A stretch of DNA of 55,077 nt from contig CAMASG010000006.1 in NCBI GenBank assembly GCA_945860945.1, positions 1-55,077 of the forward strand. The letters run 5' to 3'. The notes beneath the pieces were generated by a model. The model had not been told where the DNA came from. It ran no database searches and saw nothing but the letters and a program-made list of their open reading frames with translations. Made by a program: the position numbers and the translations under genes. This document shows positions 44,868-54,859 of this stretch, in pieces (the stretch's first letter is position 1; each line of letters starts with the position of its first letter). This DNA is from Akkermansia muciniphila (lineage in GTDB: Bacteria > Verrucomicrobiota > Verrucomicrobiia > Limisphaerales > SIAT01).

Positions 44868-46286
44868 ATGCTCCACTCGCAGAGTTTCAGACGTTTCTTC
44901 CGGCTGATGATGAGGTCAGCCGTGGACGCGGATCATCGCCGCGAGCGGTTGCGGTTCATGGAGCTGAACCTTGGCGTGCCGACGAAGATTGCGGTGTTGG
45001 GGATGCTCGGCTATCTGCTCTTCCTCTCCGACTGGTTCCGCGGATTGTCGGTCATCGGCGACGTGGCGTTGCCGACGGTGAAGACGTTCTTCATCGCCTA
45101 TCTGATCATCAACACCCTCGCGATTGCCTTCTGTCTGTTCATCACGCGCTGGCCGTTGGCGTTGGCGCAGACTGTCACATTGATGGTTGCGGCGGTGGAC
45201 ACGTTGTTCGTCTCGGCGATGGTGGTGGTGACGGGCGGCATCGAGAGCGTCATGTATTGGATTTTCATCGGGCTGATTGTGCGCAATGCCATTAGCAATC
45301 CGATACCGGTGGTGCAGATTTCGATGAACCTGCTGGCGATCGCCAGCTACCTCGGGGCCGTCAGAGTCCACCGCATTCTGGTGGCGCTCGATCCGCGGGC
45401 GCCGGAGTTTCTCGACCTCGAGCAGTTGATGTCGGAGGAGATTTTGAGCCGGCAGGCGGATGAATTGCTCTTTGTGCGCGCGTCGTTCCTGCTGTTAATG
45501 TCCGTCTGCTGTTACGGCGTGCAGGTGTTGTTCGATCGCGACCGGTTGGCGGAGCTTGAATCGCGCGAGTTTGTGCTGCGTCAGGAGCAGTTGCGCTCGG
45601 CCGGCCGTCTCGCGGCGGAAATCGCGCATCAGCTCAAGAATCCGCTGGCCATCATCAACAACGCCGCGTGGTCGCTCCAGCGACAGGCGGAGAAGAGCGG
45701 GAACACCACGATCACACAACCGCTCCAAATCATCCGAGACGAGGTGGACCGGTCCGATCATATTTTGACGGAACTGATGGGCTACGCGCGCCTTTCCGAA
45801 GGGCGCGTTGAGAAGCTCGACATGTCCACCGAGTTGGACGAGGCGATCAGGCAGGCTTTCCCTCCGGAAGCTGATTTCAAAGTGAAGGTGCAGGTCGAGG
45901 TGACGCGCGGTCTGCCGGCGCTGTTGATGCAGCGGGTGCATCTGCGCGAGGTGCTGGTGAACCTGCTGGTCAACGCTCGGGACGCGGCCCTCGCCAATCA
46001 CAAGAACGAGAAAGGCGGTCACGTGTGGATTGAGGCGAAGCTGGACGCTGCCGACCGTTCAGTGATGTTCACGGTGCGCGACGATGGCGCGGGGATTCCA
46101 GCCGATCAGCTGGAGCGCGTGTTCGAACCGTATTTCAGCACGAAGGTAAAAGGGACAGGCCTCGGTCTCGCCATCGTGAAGCACAACGCCGAGCTGTACG
46201 GCGGCTCGGTGCGCGCGGAATCGGAGCTTGGAAAGGGCGCGATTTTCATCGTAGGGTTTTCCTCGCGAGCACTGTTAACCGAATGA
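44868..46286 (+). CDS. membrane sensor histidine kinase
   Basis: Multiple TM helices; H-box LAAEIAHQLKNPLAIINNAAW; N-box LVNLLVNARDAALA; VRDDGAGIPADQLERVFEPYFSTKVKGTGLGLAIVKH. Confidence 0.93.
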   Translation: MLHSQSFRRFFRLMMRSAVDADHRRERLRFMELNLGVPTKIAVLGMLGYLLFLSDWFRGLSVIGDVALPTVKTFFIAYLIINTLAIAFCLFITRWPLALAQTVTLMVAAVDTLFVSAMVVVTGGIESVMYWIFIGLIVRNAISNPIPVVQISMNLLAIASYLGAVRVHRILVALDPRAPEFLDLEQLMSEEILSRQADELLFVRASFLLLMSVCCYGVQVLFDRDRLAELESREFVLRQEQLRSAGRLAAEIAHQLKNPLAIINNAAWSLQRQAEKSGNTTITQPLQIIRDEVDRSDHILTELMGYARLSEGRVEKLDMSTELDEAIRQAFPPEADFKVKVQVEVTRGLPALLMQRVHLREVLVNLLVNARDAALANHKNEKGGHVWIEAKLDAADRSVMFTVRDDGAGIPADQLERVFEPYFSTKVKGTGLGLAIVKHNAELYGGSVRAESELGKGAIFIVGFSSRALLTE

Positions 46287-47695
46287 GTACTCCGCTTTTG
46301 CCACCCATTCTGGTCGTGGACGACGAGCCGAACATGCGCGTCACCGTCCGCACCATTCTCACGAGCGAAGATTACCGCGTGGACCTCGCGGAGTCGGCCG
46401 AGCAGGCGCTCGCGATGTTGCCGAACAAGAATTACCTGCTGGTGGTCACCGATGCGCGCCTCGGCGGGATGACCGGCTACGAATTCCTGCGCCAGATGAA
46501 ACAGCTCTATCCGACGCTGCCGACGCTGATGATCACGGCCTTTGCCACGCCCAAGCTCGCGGTCGAGGCGCTGCAGGCTGGCGCGATGGATTATCTTTCC
46601 AAGCCGTTCGCGCCCGAAGAACTGCTCCATGCCGTGGGCCGCTGTGTCGAACGCTTCCAACTCCTGCGCGAGAACGCCACGCTCAAGTCCCGTTCCAGCG
46701 AGATTTATCAGATCGATCAAATTATTGGCGATTGCCCGAAGCTCAAGGAGATGCGGCAGTTCATCGCCACCGTCGCGCCCACCACGGCCACCGTGCTCAT
46801 CCTCGGCGAGAGCGGCACCGGCAAGGAATTGATCGCCGGCTCGATCCATTCGAGCAGCCAACGGCGCGAGAAGAATTACGTCCGCATCAACTGCGCGGCC
46901 ATTCCCGAAGCGCTGCTCGAGAGCGAACTGTTCGGTCACGAGAAGGGAGCTTTCACCGGCGCGCTTCGCCAGAAGATGGGCCGCGTCGAAGAGGCCGACG
47001 GCGGCAGCATCTTCCTCGACGAGATTGGCGAGATGAGCCGGCCGCTGCAGGCTAAGCTGCTTCGTTTTCTTGAGGACGGCTCCTTCTCCCGCGTCGGTGG
47101 TAACGAGGAACTGCGCGTGAACGTACGCATCATCGCTGCCACCAACCGCGACATCGTGAAGGCGATCCACGAAAATGAGTTTCGCGAGGATCTTTTCCAT
47201 CGTCTGAACGTGATGCAGTTCCGTCCGCCCGCGTTGCGCGAGCGCGGCGCCGATATTTTGCTTCTCGCCGAACATTTCCTGAAGCACTTCAGCAAATCGC
47301 TCGGCCGCTCTATCAAGGGATTCTCGCCTGCCGCGGAGCAAAAGCTGCTCGGTCACCGCTGGCCCGGCAACGTCCGCGAGCTGCGCAACGTCATCGAGCG
47401 CGCTGTCATCCTCGAGACCACCAACACCATTCAGCCGGTGAGCCTGCCTGATTTCCATGTGGAGACGCGCCTTCGTCCCGCCGATGATATTGATCCGCTC
47501 GCCGCCGGCCGCGGACTCGATCAGCTCATGACCGATTACGAAAAGCGGATCGTTACCACCGCTCTCGACCGCAACGAGCAGAGTATTCAGCGGACAGCCG
47601 AGTTGCTCAAGATGACCCGTCACGCGCTTCGTTACCGCATGCAGCGGCTCAACATGATCGCCGACGACGGCGCCGCGGCGGACGAGAAGGAATAG
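46283..47695 (+). CDS. sigma-54-dependent response regulator (NtrC family)
   Basis: Receiver ILVVDDEPNMRVTV...VTDARLGGMTGYEFL; AAA+ GESGTGKELIA and ELFGHEKGAFTGA; Fis-type HTH C-terminus. Confidence 0.95.
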   Translation: MSTPLLPPILVVDDEPNMRVTVRTILTSEDYRVDLAESAEQALAMLPNKNYLLVVTDARLGGMTGYEFLRQMKQLYPTLPTLMITAFATPKLAVEALQAGAMDYLSKPFAPEELLHAVGRCVERFQLLRENATLKSRSSEIYQIDQIIGDCPKLKEMRQFIATVAPTTATVLILGESGTGKELIAGSIHSSSQRREKNYVRINCAAIPEALLESELFGHEKGAFTGALRQKMGRVEEADGGSIFLDEIGEMSRPLQAKLLRFLEDGSFSRVGGNEELRVNVRIIAATNRDIVKAIHENEFREDLFHRLNVMQFRPPALRERGADILLLAEHFLKHFSKSLGRSIKGFSPAAEQKLLGHRWPGNVRELRNVIERAVILETTNTIQPVSLPDFHVETRLRPADDIDPLAAGRGLDQLMTDYEKRIVTTALDRNEQSIQRTAELLKMTRHALRYRMQRLNMIADDGAAADEKE

Positions 47696-47713
47696 CTCCC
47701 GCTCGCCCGCGCC

Positions 47714-48583
47714 ATGCAAGCCAGCGAGACCATCACCCGCAAGAGCGCCTCGAATCTCGCGCTGGCCTTCTGCCTGTTGCCCCGTGAAAAGCGGCTCGCG
47801 ATGTCCGCGCTTTACGCCTTCTGCCGCGAGGTGGATGACGTGGCCGACGAAGAGACGCGTTCCGTTGACGAACGTCGTGCGGCTCTCGCCGAGTGGCGTG
47901 CAGATGTCCGCGCCGCGTGCGATGGCGGCGCGCCGAAGTTCATCGTGAACCGTGAACTGCAACCGGTCATCCGCCGCTGCGGGTTGCGCTTCGAGTTGTT
48001 CGATGAGCTGATTCGCGGTTGCGAGAGCGACCTCGACACCTTTCGTTACGCCAGTCACGAGCAACTCGATCTCTACTGTTACCGCGTTGCCTCCGCCGTC
48101 GGTCTGCTCAGCATCGAGATTTTTGGCCACACCGATTCACGCTGCCGTGATTACGCGATTCACCTCGGCAAAGCGCTTCAGCTCACGAACATTTTGCGTG
48201 ACGTCTGGAATGACGCCGAGCGCGGACGAATCTATCTACCGCAGGACGCGCTCGCTCTGCACGGCGTGAAAGAGGAGGAGATTCTGCGCGGCGAATACAC
48301 GCCTCGCTTTCGCGCGCTGGCCGAGGGCGTTGCCGCCCGTGCTCGCGGCCATTACGCGCAAGCTCGCGAGCTGTTGCCTTCGGCAGATCGGCGATCGATG
48401 GTCGCCGCCGAGTTGATGGGCTCAGTCTATTGGCGGCTGCTGTGCAAGCTGGAGGAGCAGCGCTTCGATGTTTTCGGACCGCAGCTCACCCGTTTGAGCA
48501 AAGCGCAAAAAATCCTTCTCATCGCTCGCACGTGGTTCCGCCTCACGGTCGGCGTTTCCACGCCGAACTATGGCGTCGCCTGA
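47714..48583 (+). CDS. hpnD: squalene/phytoene synthase family (presqualene diphosphate synthase-like)
   Basis: SALYAFCREVDDVADEE; YCYRVASAVGLLSIEIFG; HLGKALQLTNILRDVWNDAERGRIYLPQD. Confidence 0.88.
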   Translation: MQASETITRKSASNLALAFCLLPREKRLAMSALYAFCREVDDVADEETRSVDERRAALAEWRADVRAACDGGAPKFIVNRELQPVIRRCGLRFELFDELIRGCESDLDTFRYASHEQLDLYCYRVASAVGLLSIEIFGHTDSRCRDYAIHLGKALQLTNILRDVWNDAERGRIYLPQDALALHGVKEEEILRGEYTPRFRALAEGVAARARGHYAQARELLPSADRRSMVAAELMGSVYWRLLCKLEEQRFDVFGPQLTRLSKAQKILLIARTWFRLTVGVSTPNYGVA

Positions 48584-48606
48584 CACGCGGCGACGGCATT
48601 CGAGTG

Positions 48607-49017
48607 TCACGTTTCGGGAGGAGTCTCGCGGCGAGCGCGGATATCGTCGCGCAGTTCGATGCAGACACTAGCGACGCCGAGCGGCAGCAGCGCCACCGCT
48701 ACGCCACCCAGCACGTTCGCGGCATCCGCCATCCAGCGAAACACGGAAGGCAACGTGAATGCATTGTCTATCCATTTTCCATCCTCAAGCCGGGAGATGT
48801 TTTGAGGGATGGGCGCGCCAGTGATTTTCGTGTTCGCGTTCGGCTGATAGGTGAAGTGAAATCCAAACCACAAACCGAGCGCAAGTCCGGCGACGCAGAG
48901 CGTGACGAAGAGGCGCCACCACTGGCGGCCGGCACGGACGAGGCGAAGGCGGCGATAAGTGCCGACGAGGACCGCGATAGCGATTGCGGTGACGGGCAAG
49001 ATGAAGAGAAGACCCAT
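48607..49017 (-). CDS. hypothetical membrane protein
   Basis: TM segments LLFILPVTAIAIAVLVGTY, LFVTLCVAGLALGLWFGFHF, VLGGVAVALLPLGVASVCI; convergent with hpnD. Confidence 0.65.
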   Translation of the reverse strand: MGLLFILPVTAIAIAVLVGTYRRLRLVRAGRQWWRLFVTLCVAGLALGLWFGFHFTYQPNANTKITGAPIPQNISRLEDGKWIDNAFTLPSVFRWMADAANVLGGVAVALLPLGVASVCIELRDDIRARRETPPET

Positions 49018-49206
49018 GAATGGAGAATGAATGAGCGAGCGGCGGCGATTGTGATGAGGTTCGGTCTGGCGTGGGAACGGTCTCAGACACGCGGCTAATA
49101 AAGCCGAGGGGCGTTCGTGCTGTAAAGTCGTTTAATAAACTACGTCACGCTGTGCCGCCCACTTTCCCCTTTGAACTTCGCTGCGCCGCCGCTATTTTCT
49201 TGGGTT

Positions 49207-50016
49207 ATGACGTTGCAGTTTGTGAAGATGAACGGGGCGGGGAACGACTTCGTCCTGCTCGACAACCGCGCGGGCAACCTTCGGTTGACGCGCGAACAGG
49301 TCGTGCAGCTCTGCCATCGCCATCGCGGCGTGGGCGCAGATGGCCTCATGCTTCTCGTGCCGTGCGCCTCGGGCAAGGCCGATTGGTCTTGGGATTTCTA
49401 CAACAGCGACGGCTCGACGGCCGAGATGTGTGGCAACGGCGCGCGTTGCTTCGCCCGCTACGTCCAGCGAGTGACCGGAGCGAGTGAGCGGTTGACCTTC
49501 GAAACGTTGGCGGGTGTCATCAGCGCCGAATTCAAGGGGGAGCGCGTGGCCATCGGTCTCACGGCGCCGCATAGCTTGCGGCTCAACGAGCAGGTGTCGC
49601 TCTCCGGCGGCGTGCAGACGATTCACTCGCTTAACACCGGCGTGCCGCACGCGGTGCTGTTCGTCGAGGACGCCGACGTGGCGATGGTACAGCCGCTCGG
49701 GAACGAGATTCGGTTCCACAAGCATTTCGCCCCAAAGGGGACGAATGTGAACTTCGCGCAACTGCTCGGCGCCGGCCGTCTCCGCGTGCGCACTTACGAG
49801 CGCGGCGTGGAAGGCGAGACGCTCGCCTGTGGCACGGGCGTGACCGCTTCGGCACTCATCGCGGCGCGGCTCCACGGACTTGCCTCGCCCGTGCAGGTGC
49901 AGGTGCAGGGTGGCGATTTGATGGAGGTAAGTTTCCGGCGCGAGGGCGATGGCTTCGCCGACGTGCGACTCACTGGCCCGGCGGACTTCGCTTTCGAAGG
50001 GCAGATTTCACTTTAA
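49207..50016 (+). CDS. dapF: diaminopimelate epimerase
   Basis: MTLQFVKMNGAGNDFVLLDNRAGNL; YNSDGSTAEMCGNGARCFARYV; TYERGVEGETLACGTGVTASALIA. Confidence 0.96.
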   Translation: MTLQFVKMNGAGNDFVLLDNRAGNLRLTREQVVQLCHRHRGVGADGLMLLVPCASGKADWSWDFYNSDGSTAEMCGNGARCFARYVQRVTGASERLTFETLAGVISAEFKGERVAIGLTAPHSLRLNEQVSLSGGVQTIHSLNTGVPHAVLFVEDADVAMVQPLGNEIRFHKHFAPKGTNVNFAQLLGAGRLRVRTYERGVEGETLACGTGVTASALIAARLHGLASPVQVQVQGGDLMEVSFRREGDGFADVRLTGPADFAFEGQISL

Positions 50017-50065
50017 AAACAGGCTGGTCAAACCCGCGCGTTTCCTAGATTTTAACCCAGATTTT

Positions 50066-50944
50066 ATGTTCACAGGAACCTACACCGCCATCGTCACGCC
50101 GTTCAAAAACGGCAAGCTCGACGAGGCCGCGCTCGAGCGGGTCATCAAGCTGCAGATCAAAGGCGGCGTGGACGGCATCGTGCCGGTCGGCACGACGGGC
50201 GAGTCGCCGACGCTCGATTACGAGGAGCACATCCGCGTGATTGAGTTGGCGGTGAAGTTCGCCGCCGGCAAGGTGAAGGTACTCGCCGGCACCGGTGGCA
50301 ATTCCACCAGCGAGGCGATGCTTCTTACCAAAGCCGCCGAGGAGGCTGGCGCCGACGGTTCGCTGCAGGTCGCACCTTATTACAACAAGCCGACGCAGGA
50401 AGGGCTCTTCCAGCATTTCCACGCAATCGCTCGCGCGACGAGGCTGCCGCTCGTGCTCTACAGCATCCCCGGCCGCTGCGGCATCGAGATCAGCGTGGAC
50501 ACGGTGAACCGCCTCGCGCACGACAGCGTGAACATCGTCGGCATCAAGGAAGCCGGCGGCAACGCCGACCGCGTGAGCCAGCTTCGCGCCGTGCTCGGGC
50601 CGAAGTTCAATATCCTTTCCGGCGACGACTCGCTCACGCTGCCGTTCATGAGCGTCGGTGCGGACGGCGTGATTAGCGTCGCGTCGAACATCATCCCGAA
50701 AGAGGTCAGCCACATGGTCCGCGCCTTCGCGATGGGCAAGCCCGACATCGCGCTCAAGCTGCACGCCAAGTTCTATCCGATTTTCAAAGATCTTTTCATC
50801 GAGACGAATCCCGTCCCGGTGAAGGGCGCGCTCGCGATGATGGGCGTCATCGAAGAGAGCTATCGCCTGCCGCTCGTGCCGATGGCCTCGAAGAACCGCG
50901 AGGCGCTCAAGAAGACGCTGAAGGCCTGCGGCGTGCTGAAGTGA
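50066..50944 (+). CDS. dapA: 4-hydroxy-tetrahydrodipicolinate synthase
   Basis: MFTGTYTAIVTPFKNGKLDEAALERVIKLQIKGGVDGIVPVGTTGESPTLDYEEH; YYNKPTQEGLFQHF; LYSIPGRCGIEIS; GIKEAGGN. Confidence 0.96.
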   Translation: MFTGTYTAIVTPFKNGKLDEAALERVIKLQIKGGVDGIVPVGTTGESPTLDYEEHIRVIELAVKFAAGKVKVLAGTGGNSTSEAMLLTKAAEEAGADGSLQVAPYYNKPTQEGLFQHFHAIARATRLPLVLYSIPGRCGIEISVDTVNRLAHDSVNIVGIKEAGGNADRVSQLRAVLGPKFNILSGDDSLTLPFMSVGADGVISVASNIIPKEVSHMVRAFAMGKPDIALKLHAKFYPIFKDLFIETNPVPVKGALAMMGVIEESYRLPLVPMASKNREALKKTLKACGVLK

Positions 50945-51023
50945 TTTTCGCTGCGAGGTCGCGAAGCTGCGAAGAGTGAACCCGCGCCACATTTTTGCGG
51001 CTCAGTGGCGAGTCTGAATTCTT

Positions 51024-51758
51024 ATGACAAAAGTCATCATCACCGGCTCGAAGGGCCGCATGGGGCAGGCGCTCATCGCCTGCGCCGCGCATATCCCCGG
51101 GCTTGAAATCGTCGGCCAAGTGGACCAAGGCGACGCGCTCGCCGACGTCATCGGCAAGGGCGACGTCGTTATCGACTTCAGCTTTCACGCCGCCACCGCC
51201 GGCGTCGCCGAGCTTTGCGTGAAGCACGGCAAGGCGCTCGTCATCGGCACCACCGGCCACAAGGATGAGGAGAAGGCCGCTATCCGCGCGCACGCCGCGC
51301 GCATCCCGACGGTCTGGGCCTCGAATTACTCGACTGGCGTGAACACGCTTTTCTGGCTCACGCGCAAAGCGGCGGAGATTCTCGGCCCCGACTTCGACCT
51401 CGAAGTCCTCGAGATGCATCATCGCTTGAAGAAAGACGCGCCCAGCGGCACCGCGACCACGCTGCTCGAAATCCTTGGCGACGCGCGCAAGTTGCAACTC
51501 AAAGAAGCCCTGCGCCACGGGCGCGAAGGCATCGTGGGCGAGCGCACGAATTCCGAGATCGGCATCCACGCCATCCGAGGTGGCGACGTGGTGGGCGATC
51601 ACACGGTCATCTTCGCCGCCAACGGCGAGCGCGTGGAACTCACCCACAAAGCCAGCAGCCGCGATACTTTCGCCAACGGCGCTCTCCGCGCCGCGCAGTG
51701 GGTCGTGAAACAAAAGCCCGGCCTCTACGACATGCAGGACGTGCTGGGGCTGAAGTGA
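51024..51758 (+). CDS. dapB: 4-hydroxy-tetrahydrodipicolinate reductase
   Basis: KVIITGSKGRMGQALIACA; VIDFSFHAATAGVAELC; VIGTTGH; EMHHRLKKDAPSGTATTLLE; IHAIRGGDVVGDHTVIFA. Confidence 0.95.
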   Translation: MTKVIITGSKGRMGQALIACAAHIPGLEIVGQVDQGDALADVIGKGDVVIDFSFHAATAGVAELCVKHGKALVIGTTGHKDEEKAAIRAHAARIPTVWASNYSTGVNTLFWLTRKAAEILGPDFDLEVLEMHHRLKKDAPSGTATTLLEILGDARKLQLKEALRHGREGIVGERTNSEIGIHAIRGGDVVGDHTVIFAANGERVELTHKASSRDTFANGALRAAQWVVKQKPGLYDMQDVLGLK

Positions 51759-52282
51759 ACTCGGACTCCAAAGTTCCGGATTCAGCGTCGCCCAACTTGG
51801 CCGTCATCGCTCTCGGTTCGAACCTCGGCGACTCCGGGCAACTCCTCCACGCCGCGATGGATCGGCTGCAGGCGTTCTCGGAAAAGCCGCTGCGTTGCTC
51901 CTCGCTTTGGCAGACCGCGCCGGTGGATTGCCCGCCCGGCTCGCCGGCGTTCGTGAACGCGGTTGTGGCCCTCGTGCCGCGTGAAGGCGAGACGCCGGAA
52001 TCGTTGCTCGCAGAATTACAGATGTTGGAGAAGGAGTTCGGTCGCTCGCCGAAGTTGGTGTTCAACGCGCCGCGTCCGCTCGACCTCGACATCATCGCGT
52101 TCGGTAACGAAGTGCGCGCCACACCGTCGCTCACGCTGCCGCATCCACGCGCGCATCTGCGCCGGTTCGTTCTTGCGCCGCTCGCGGAGGTTGCACCCGA
52201 TTTTGTTTTGCTCGGTCAAACGCAGACGGTCGCAGAGTTGCTGGCCGTATTGCCGAGCGAAGAGTCGGCGCGCCGTCTTTAG
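51755..52282 (+). CDS. folK: 2-amino-4-hydroxy-6-hydroxymethyldihydropteridine diphosphokinase
   Basis: VIALGSNLGDSGQLLHAAMDRL; SSLWQTAPVDCPPGSPAFVNAVV; NAPRPLDLDIIAFG; LPHPRAHLRRFVLAPLAEVAPD; GTG start overlapping dapB stop. Confidence 0.93.
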   Translation: MNSDSKVPDSASPNLAVIALGSNLGDSGQLLHAAMDRLQAFSEKPLRCSSLWQTAPVDCPPGSPAFVNAVVALVPREGETPESLLAELQMLEKEFGRSPKLVFNAPRPLDLDIIAFGNEVRATPSLTLPHPRAHLRRFVLAPLAEVAPDFVLLGQTQTVAELLAVLPSEESARRL

Positions 52283-52301
52283 TTGGCGCGGTCGAGTCGC
52301 G

Positions 52302-53225
52302 TCACAGCAGGTTCTGATACGACAGCCAGATGGAGCGGAAGTATTTCATCACGCGCACGGAGTCGGTGCTGGGTGGGATTTCGGCGAAGCAATAGCCGGT
52401 GAAGCCGGTTTCGTTCAGGCGCGCGAAGAGTTTGCGGAAGGGATAATCTTCGAGGTAGAGGTCGCGCAGGTGGACGGTGAAAATCTTATCCTTCACGAGA
52501 TTGAAGTTCGCGTCGAAGCCGTCGCCATCGAGGTCGGTGGGGTTGGAATTCCAGCAGACGCCGACTTGCTTGTGGTTCGCGATATCCATCATGCGCTTGA
52601 TGTACGGCAGCGATGACGTCCCCGGCCCGTGCACTTCGACGCGGATCTGCTGGCCGAGGCCGTCGCCGAACTCGCCGAGCTCGCGCAGCGAGCGGCCGAT
52701 TTGCTCGAGCGTCTTTTCCACCGTCACCTCTTTCGGCAAACCATTCGGGCGCACCTTCACGCCGGTGGCGCCGACGTCGTGGGCGAGCGTCATGTATTCC
52801 TTGGTAGCGGCGATGTCTTTCTTGAGCTTGGCCTGATCGATGGTGTGATAATCAAACGCGCTGCCGAGGCTCACGAGTTTCACCGGCGAATCGGCGAATC
52901 GCTTCTTCACCTCGGCGCGCTGATCTTTGCTCAACGTGACCTCGACGCCGTGCTTGTGCGTGGTGCGGAGCTCGACGCCTTCGAACTTCGCCTCCGTGCA
53001 ATTCTTGATGATGGTCGCGATATCCCAATCCATCGCGAGATTGTAAGTCACCGTGCCGAGATGCATCCGTGATGGCTTGCTGAGAATCGGCAGCGGGGTG
53101 GGCTTCGCCGGACCGGTGGCTTTTGGTTTTGGATCGGCGGCGAATACGGCGGACGATGCGACGGCGCCGGCGGCGAGCGCGGCGGTGTGGAGAAACTGTC
53201 GGCGGGTGGCGTGGTTGCTGTTCAT
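52302..53225 (-). CDS. sugar phosphate isomerase/epimerase (TIM barrel), Tat-type signal
   Basis: ATRRQFLHTAALAAGAVASSAVFA; FEGVELRTTHKHGVEV; VEVHGPGTSSLPYIKRMMDIANHKQVGVCWNSNPTDLDGDGF. Confidence 0.88.
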   Translation of the reverse strand: MNSNHATRRQFLHTAALAAGAVASSAVFAADPKPKATGPAKPTPLPILSKPSRMHLGTVTYNLAMDWDIATIIKNCTEAKFEGVELRTTHKHGVEVTLSKDQRAEVKKRFADSPVKLVSLGSAFDYHTIDQAKLKKDIAATKEYMTLAHDVGATGVKVRPNGLPKEVTVEKTLEQIGRSLRELGEFGDGLGQQIRVEVHGPGTSSLPYIKRMMDIANHKQVGVCWNSNPTDLDGDGFDANFNLVKDKIFTVHLRDLYLEDYPFRKLFARLNETGFTGYCFAEIPPSTDSVRVMKYFRSIWLSYQNLL

Positions 53226-53297
53226 GGCTGCACGCTACCAAAGTCGCTGGCGCGTGGAAGCCATTTCGTTTGACCCTCCACTGGTTTCCCGTTAGCA

Positions 53298-54815
53298 ATG
53301 CCGCCCATGACAGACAACTCCGCGAGTCGGCCACGCCGCCAGATTCTCACCCTCACGGCGGCCTTTCTCGACTGGCTTTTCGACGGGTTCGAGATGGGGC
53401 TTTTTCCTCTCATCGGTCAGCCTGCGTTGAAGGAATTGCTCGGTGCAGACGCGGCGGCGGGCGACATCACGAAATGGTTCGGCGCAATCATCGCGGTGTT
53501 TCTCGTTGGCGCGGCGACCGGCGGTGTGATCTTCGGCTGGCTCGGAGACAAGATTGGCCGCGTGCGCGCGATGTCGCTGAGCATCTTCACCTACGCCATC
53601 TTCACCGGCTTGTGCGGTTTCGCGACCGAGGCATGGCACGTCGCGGCGCTGCGGTTCGTGGCCTCGCTCGGGATGGGCGGTGAATGGGCGCTCGGCGTGG
53701 CACTGGTGAACGAAGTTTGGCCGGGCAAATCCCGTGCGCTCATCGCCGGCCTCATCGGCGCGGCGGCGAACATCGGCTATCTCCTTGTGGCGCTTCTCAG
53801 CATGGTTTTGCTCAGCTTCATCGCCACCGCAAAAGGACTTTTTCTCGACCTCGGCCTCTCACAGGAATTGACGGCGCGCCTGCTCGACAATTCTGCGTGG
53901 CGCCTACTGATGATCAGTGGCGCGTTTCCGGCGCTGCTTATTTTCTTCATCCGCAGCTTCGTCCCAGAGTCGGAGAAGTGGGAGGACGAGAAGGCCAAGG
54001 GCAGCACCTCGCACTGGAGCAGTTCCGACCTCGTGGGCGTGCTCATCGGCTGCGTCGGGGCACTCGCCATCATCTGGGCGTGGTCGCCGATCGGCGTCGC
54101 GCCGTTGCCCGCGATCGGCGTCACGTTCGCCGGGCTTGCCATGGCGTTGTTCGGTTATCTGTACCCCGTGCGGCAATATCTGCATCGCGCGGAAGCCGCT
54201 GGCTCGCTCAAGCCCGGTCACGGGAAGGACATCGTGCGCAAGATGCTCTTTGGCGCGGGTCTCGCTTCGGTCGCGCTGCTCGGCACATGGGGTTCGACGC
54301 AGTGGGCCCCGCGCTGGGTTGTTGATCAGTTCAAGCCCGACCCCGCGCTGCACGCGAAAGAGTGGACGCTCTTCTGGCTTTCGGCGGGCGCAATCGTGGG
54401 GACGATGGTCGCCGCGCTTTCGGCTGGCCGGTTCGGCCGGCGCATCACGTACACCGCGCTCTGCATCGCCTCTATCGGCGGCGCGCTGCTGCTCTACCAA
54501 TGCAACCAAGGTTACTCGCCGTTCTTCCTCTTCTCCGCGTTTGTCGCGGGCGCGGCCACGGCGTCGTTCTACGGATTCTTCCCGCTCTATTTCCCAGAAC
54601 TGTTCCCCACGGCGGTGCGCGCCACGGGGCAGGGGTTCGCCTTCAACTTCGGCCGCATCATCGCGGCCATCGGCGGGCTCCAGACCGCCACGTTGATGGG
54701 CTTCTTCAACGGCAGCTTCGCGATGGCCGGTTCGGTGATGGCCTCCATCTATCTCGTCGGCATCGGCCTCATCTGGCTTGGTCCGGAGACGAAGGGCAAA
54801 GAATTGCCCGAGTAG
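53298..54815 (+). CDS. MFS transporter (sugar/acid symporter-like)
   Basis: [114 protein letters not shown]. Confidence 0.93.
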   Translation: MPPMTDNSASRPRRQILTLTAAFLDWLFDGFEMGLFPLIGQPALKELLGADAAAGDITKWFGAIIAVFLVGAATGGVIFGWLGDKIGRVRAMSLSIFTYAIFTGLCGFATEAWHVAALRFVASLGMGGEWALGVALVNEVWPGKSRALIAGLIGAAANIGYLLVALLSMVLLSFIATAKGLFLDLGLSQELTARLLDNSAWRLLMISGAFPALLIFFIRSFVPESEKWEDEKAKGSTSHWSSSDLVGVLIGCVGALAIIWAWSPIGVAPLPAIGVTFAGLAMALFGYLYPVRQYLHRAEAAGSLKPGHGKDIVRKMLFGAGLASVALLGTWGSTQWAPRWVVDQFKPDPALHAKEWTLFWLSAGAIVGTMVAALSAGRFGRRITYTALCIASIGGALLLYQCNQGYSPFFLFSAFVAGAATASFYGFFPLYFPELFPTAVRATGQGFAFNFGRIIAAIGGLQTATLMGFFNGSFAMAGSVMASIYLVGIGLIWLGPETKGKELPE

Positions 54816-54859
54816 ATTCGCGCTTGGCGGCAGGGGCTTTCTCGGAGGATGATTCCAAC

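Noticed and set aside
46106-48130. 674-aa minus-strand ORF
   Set aside because: Antisense to clear sensor kinase, sigma-54 regulator and squalene synthase genes; low-complexity, His/Arg/Ala-rich translation typical of GC-rich shadow ORFs
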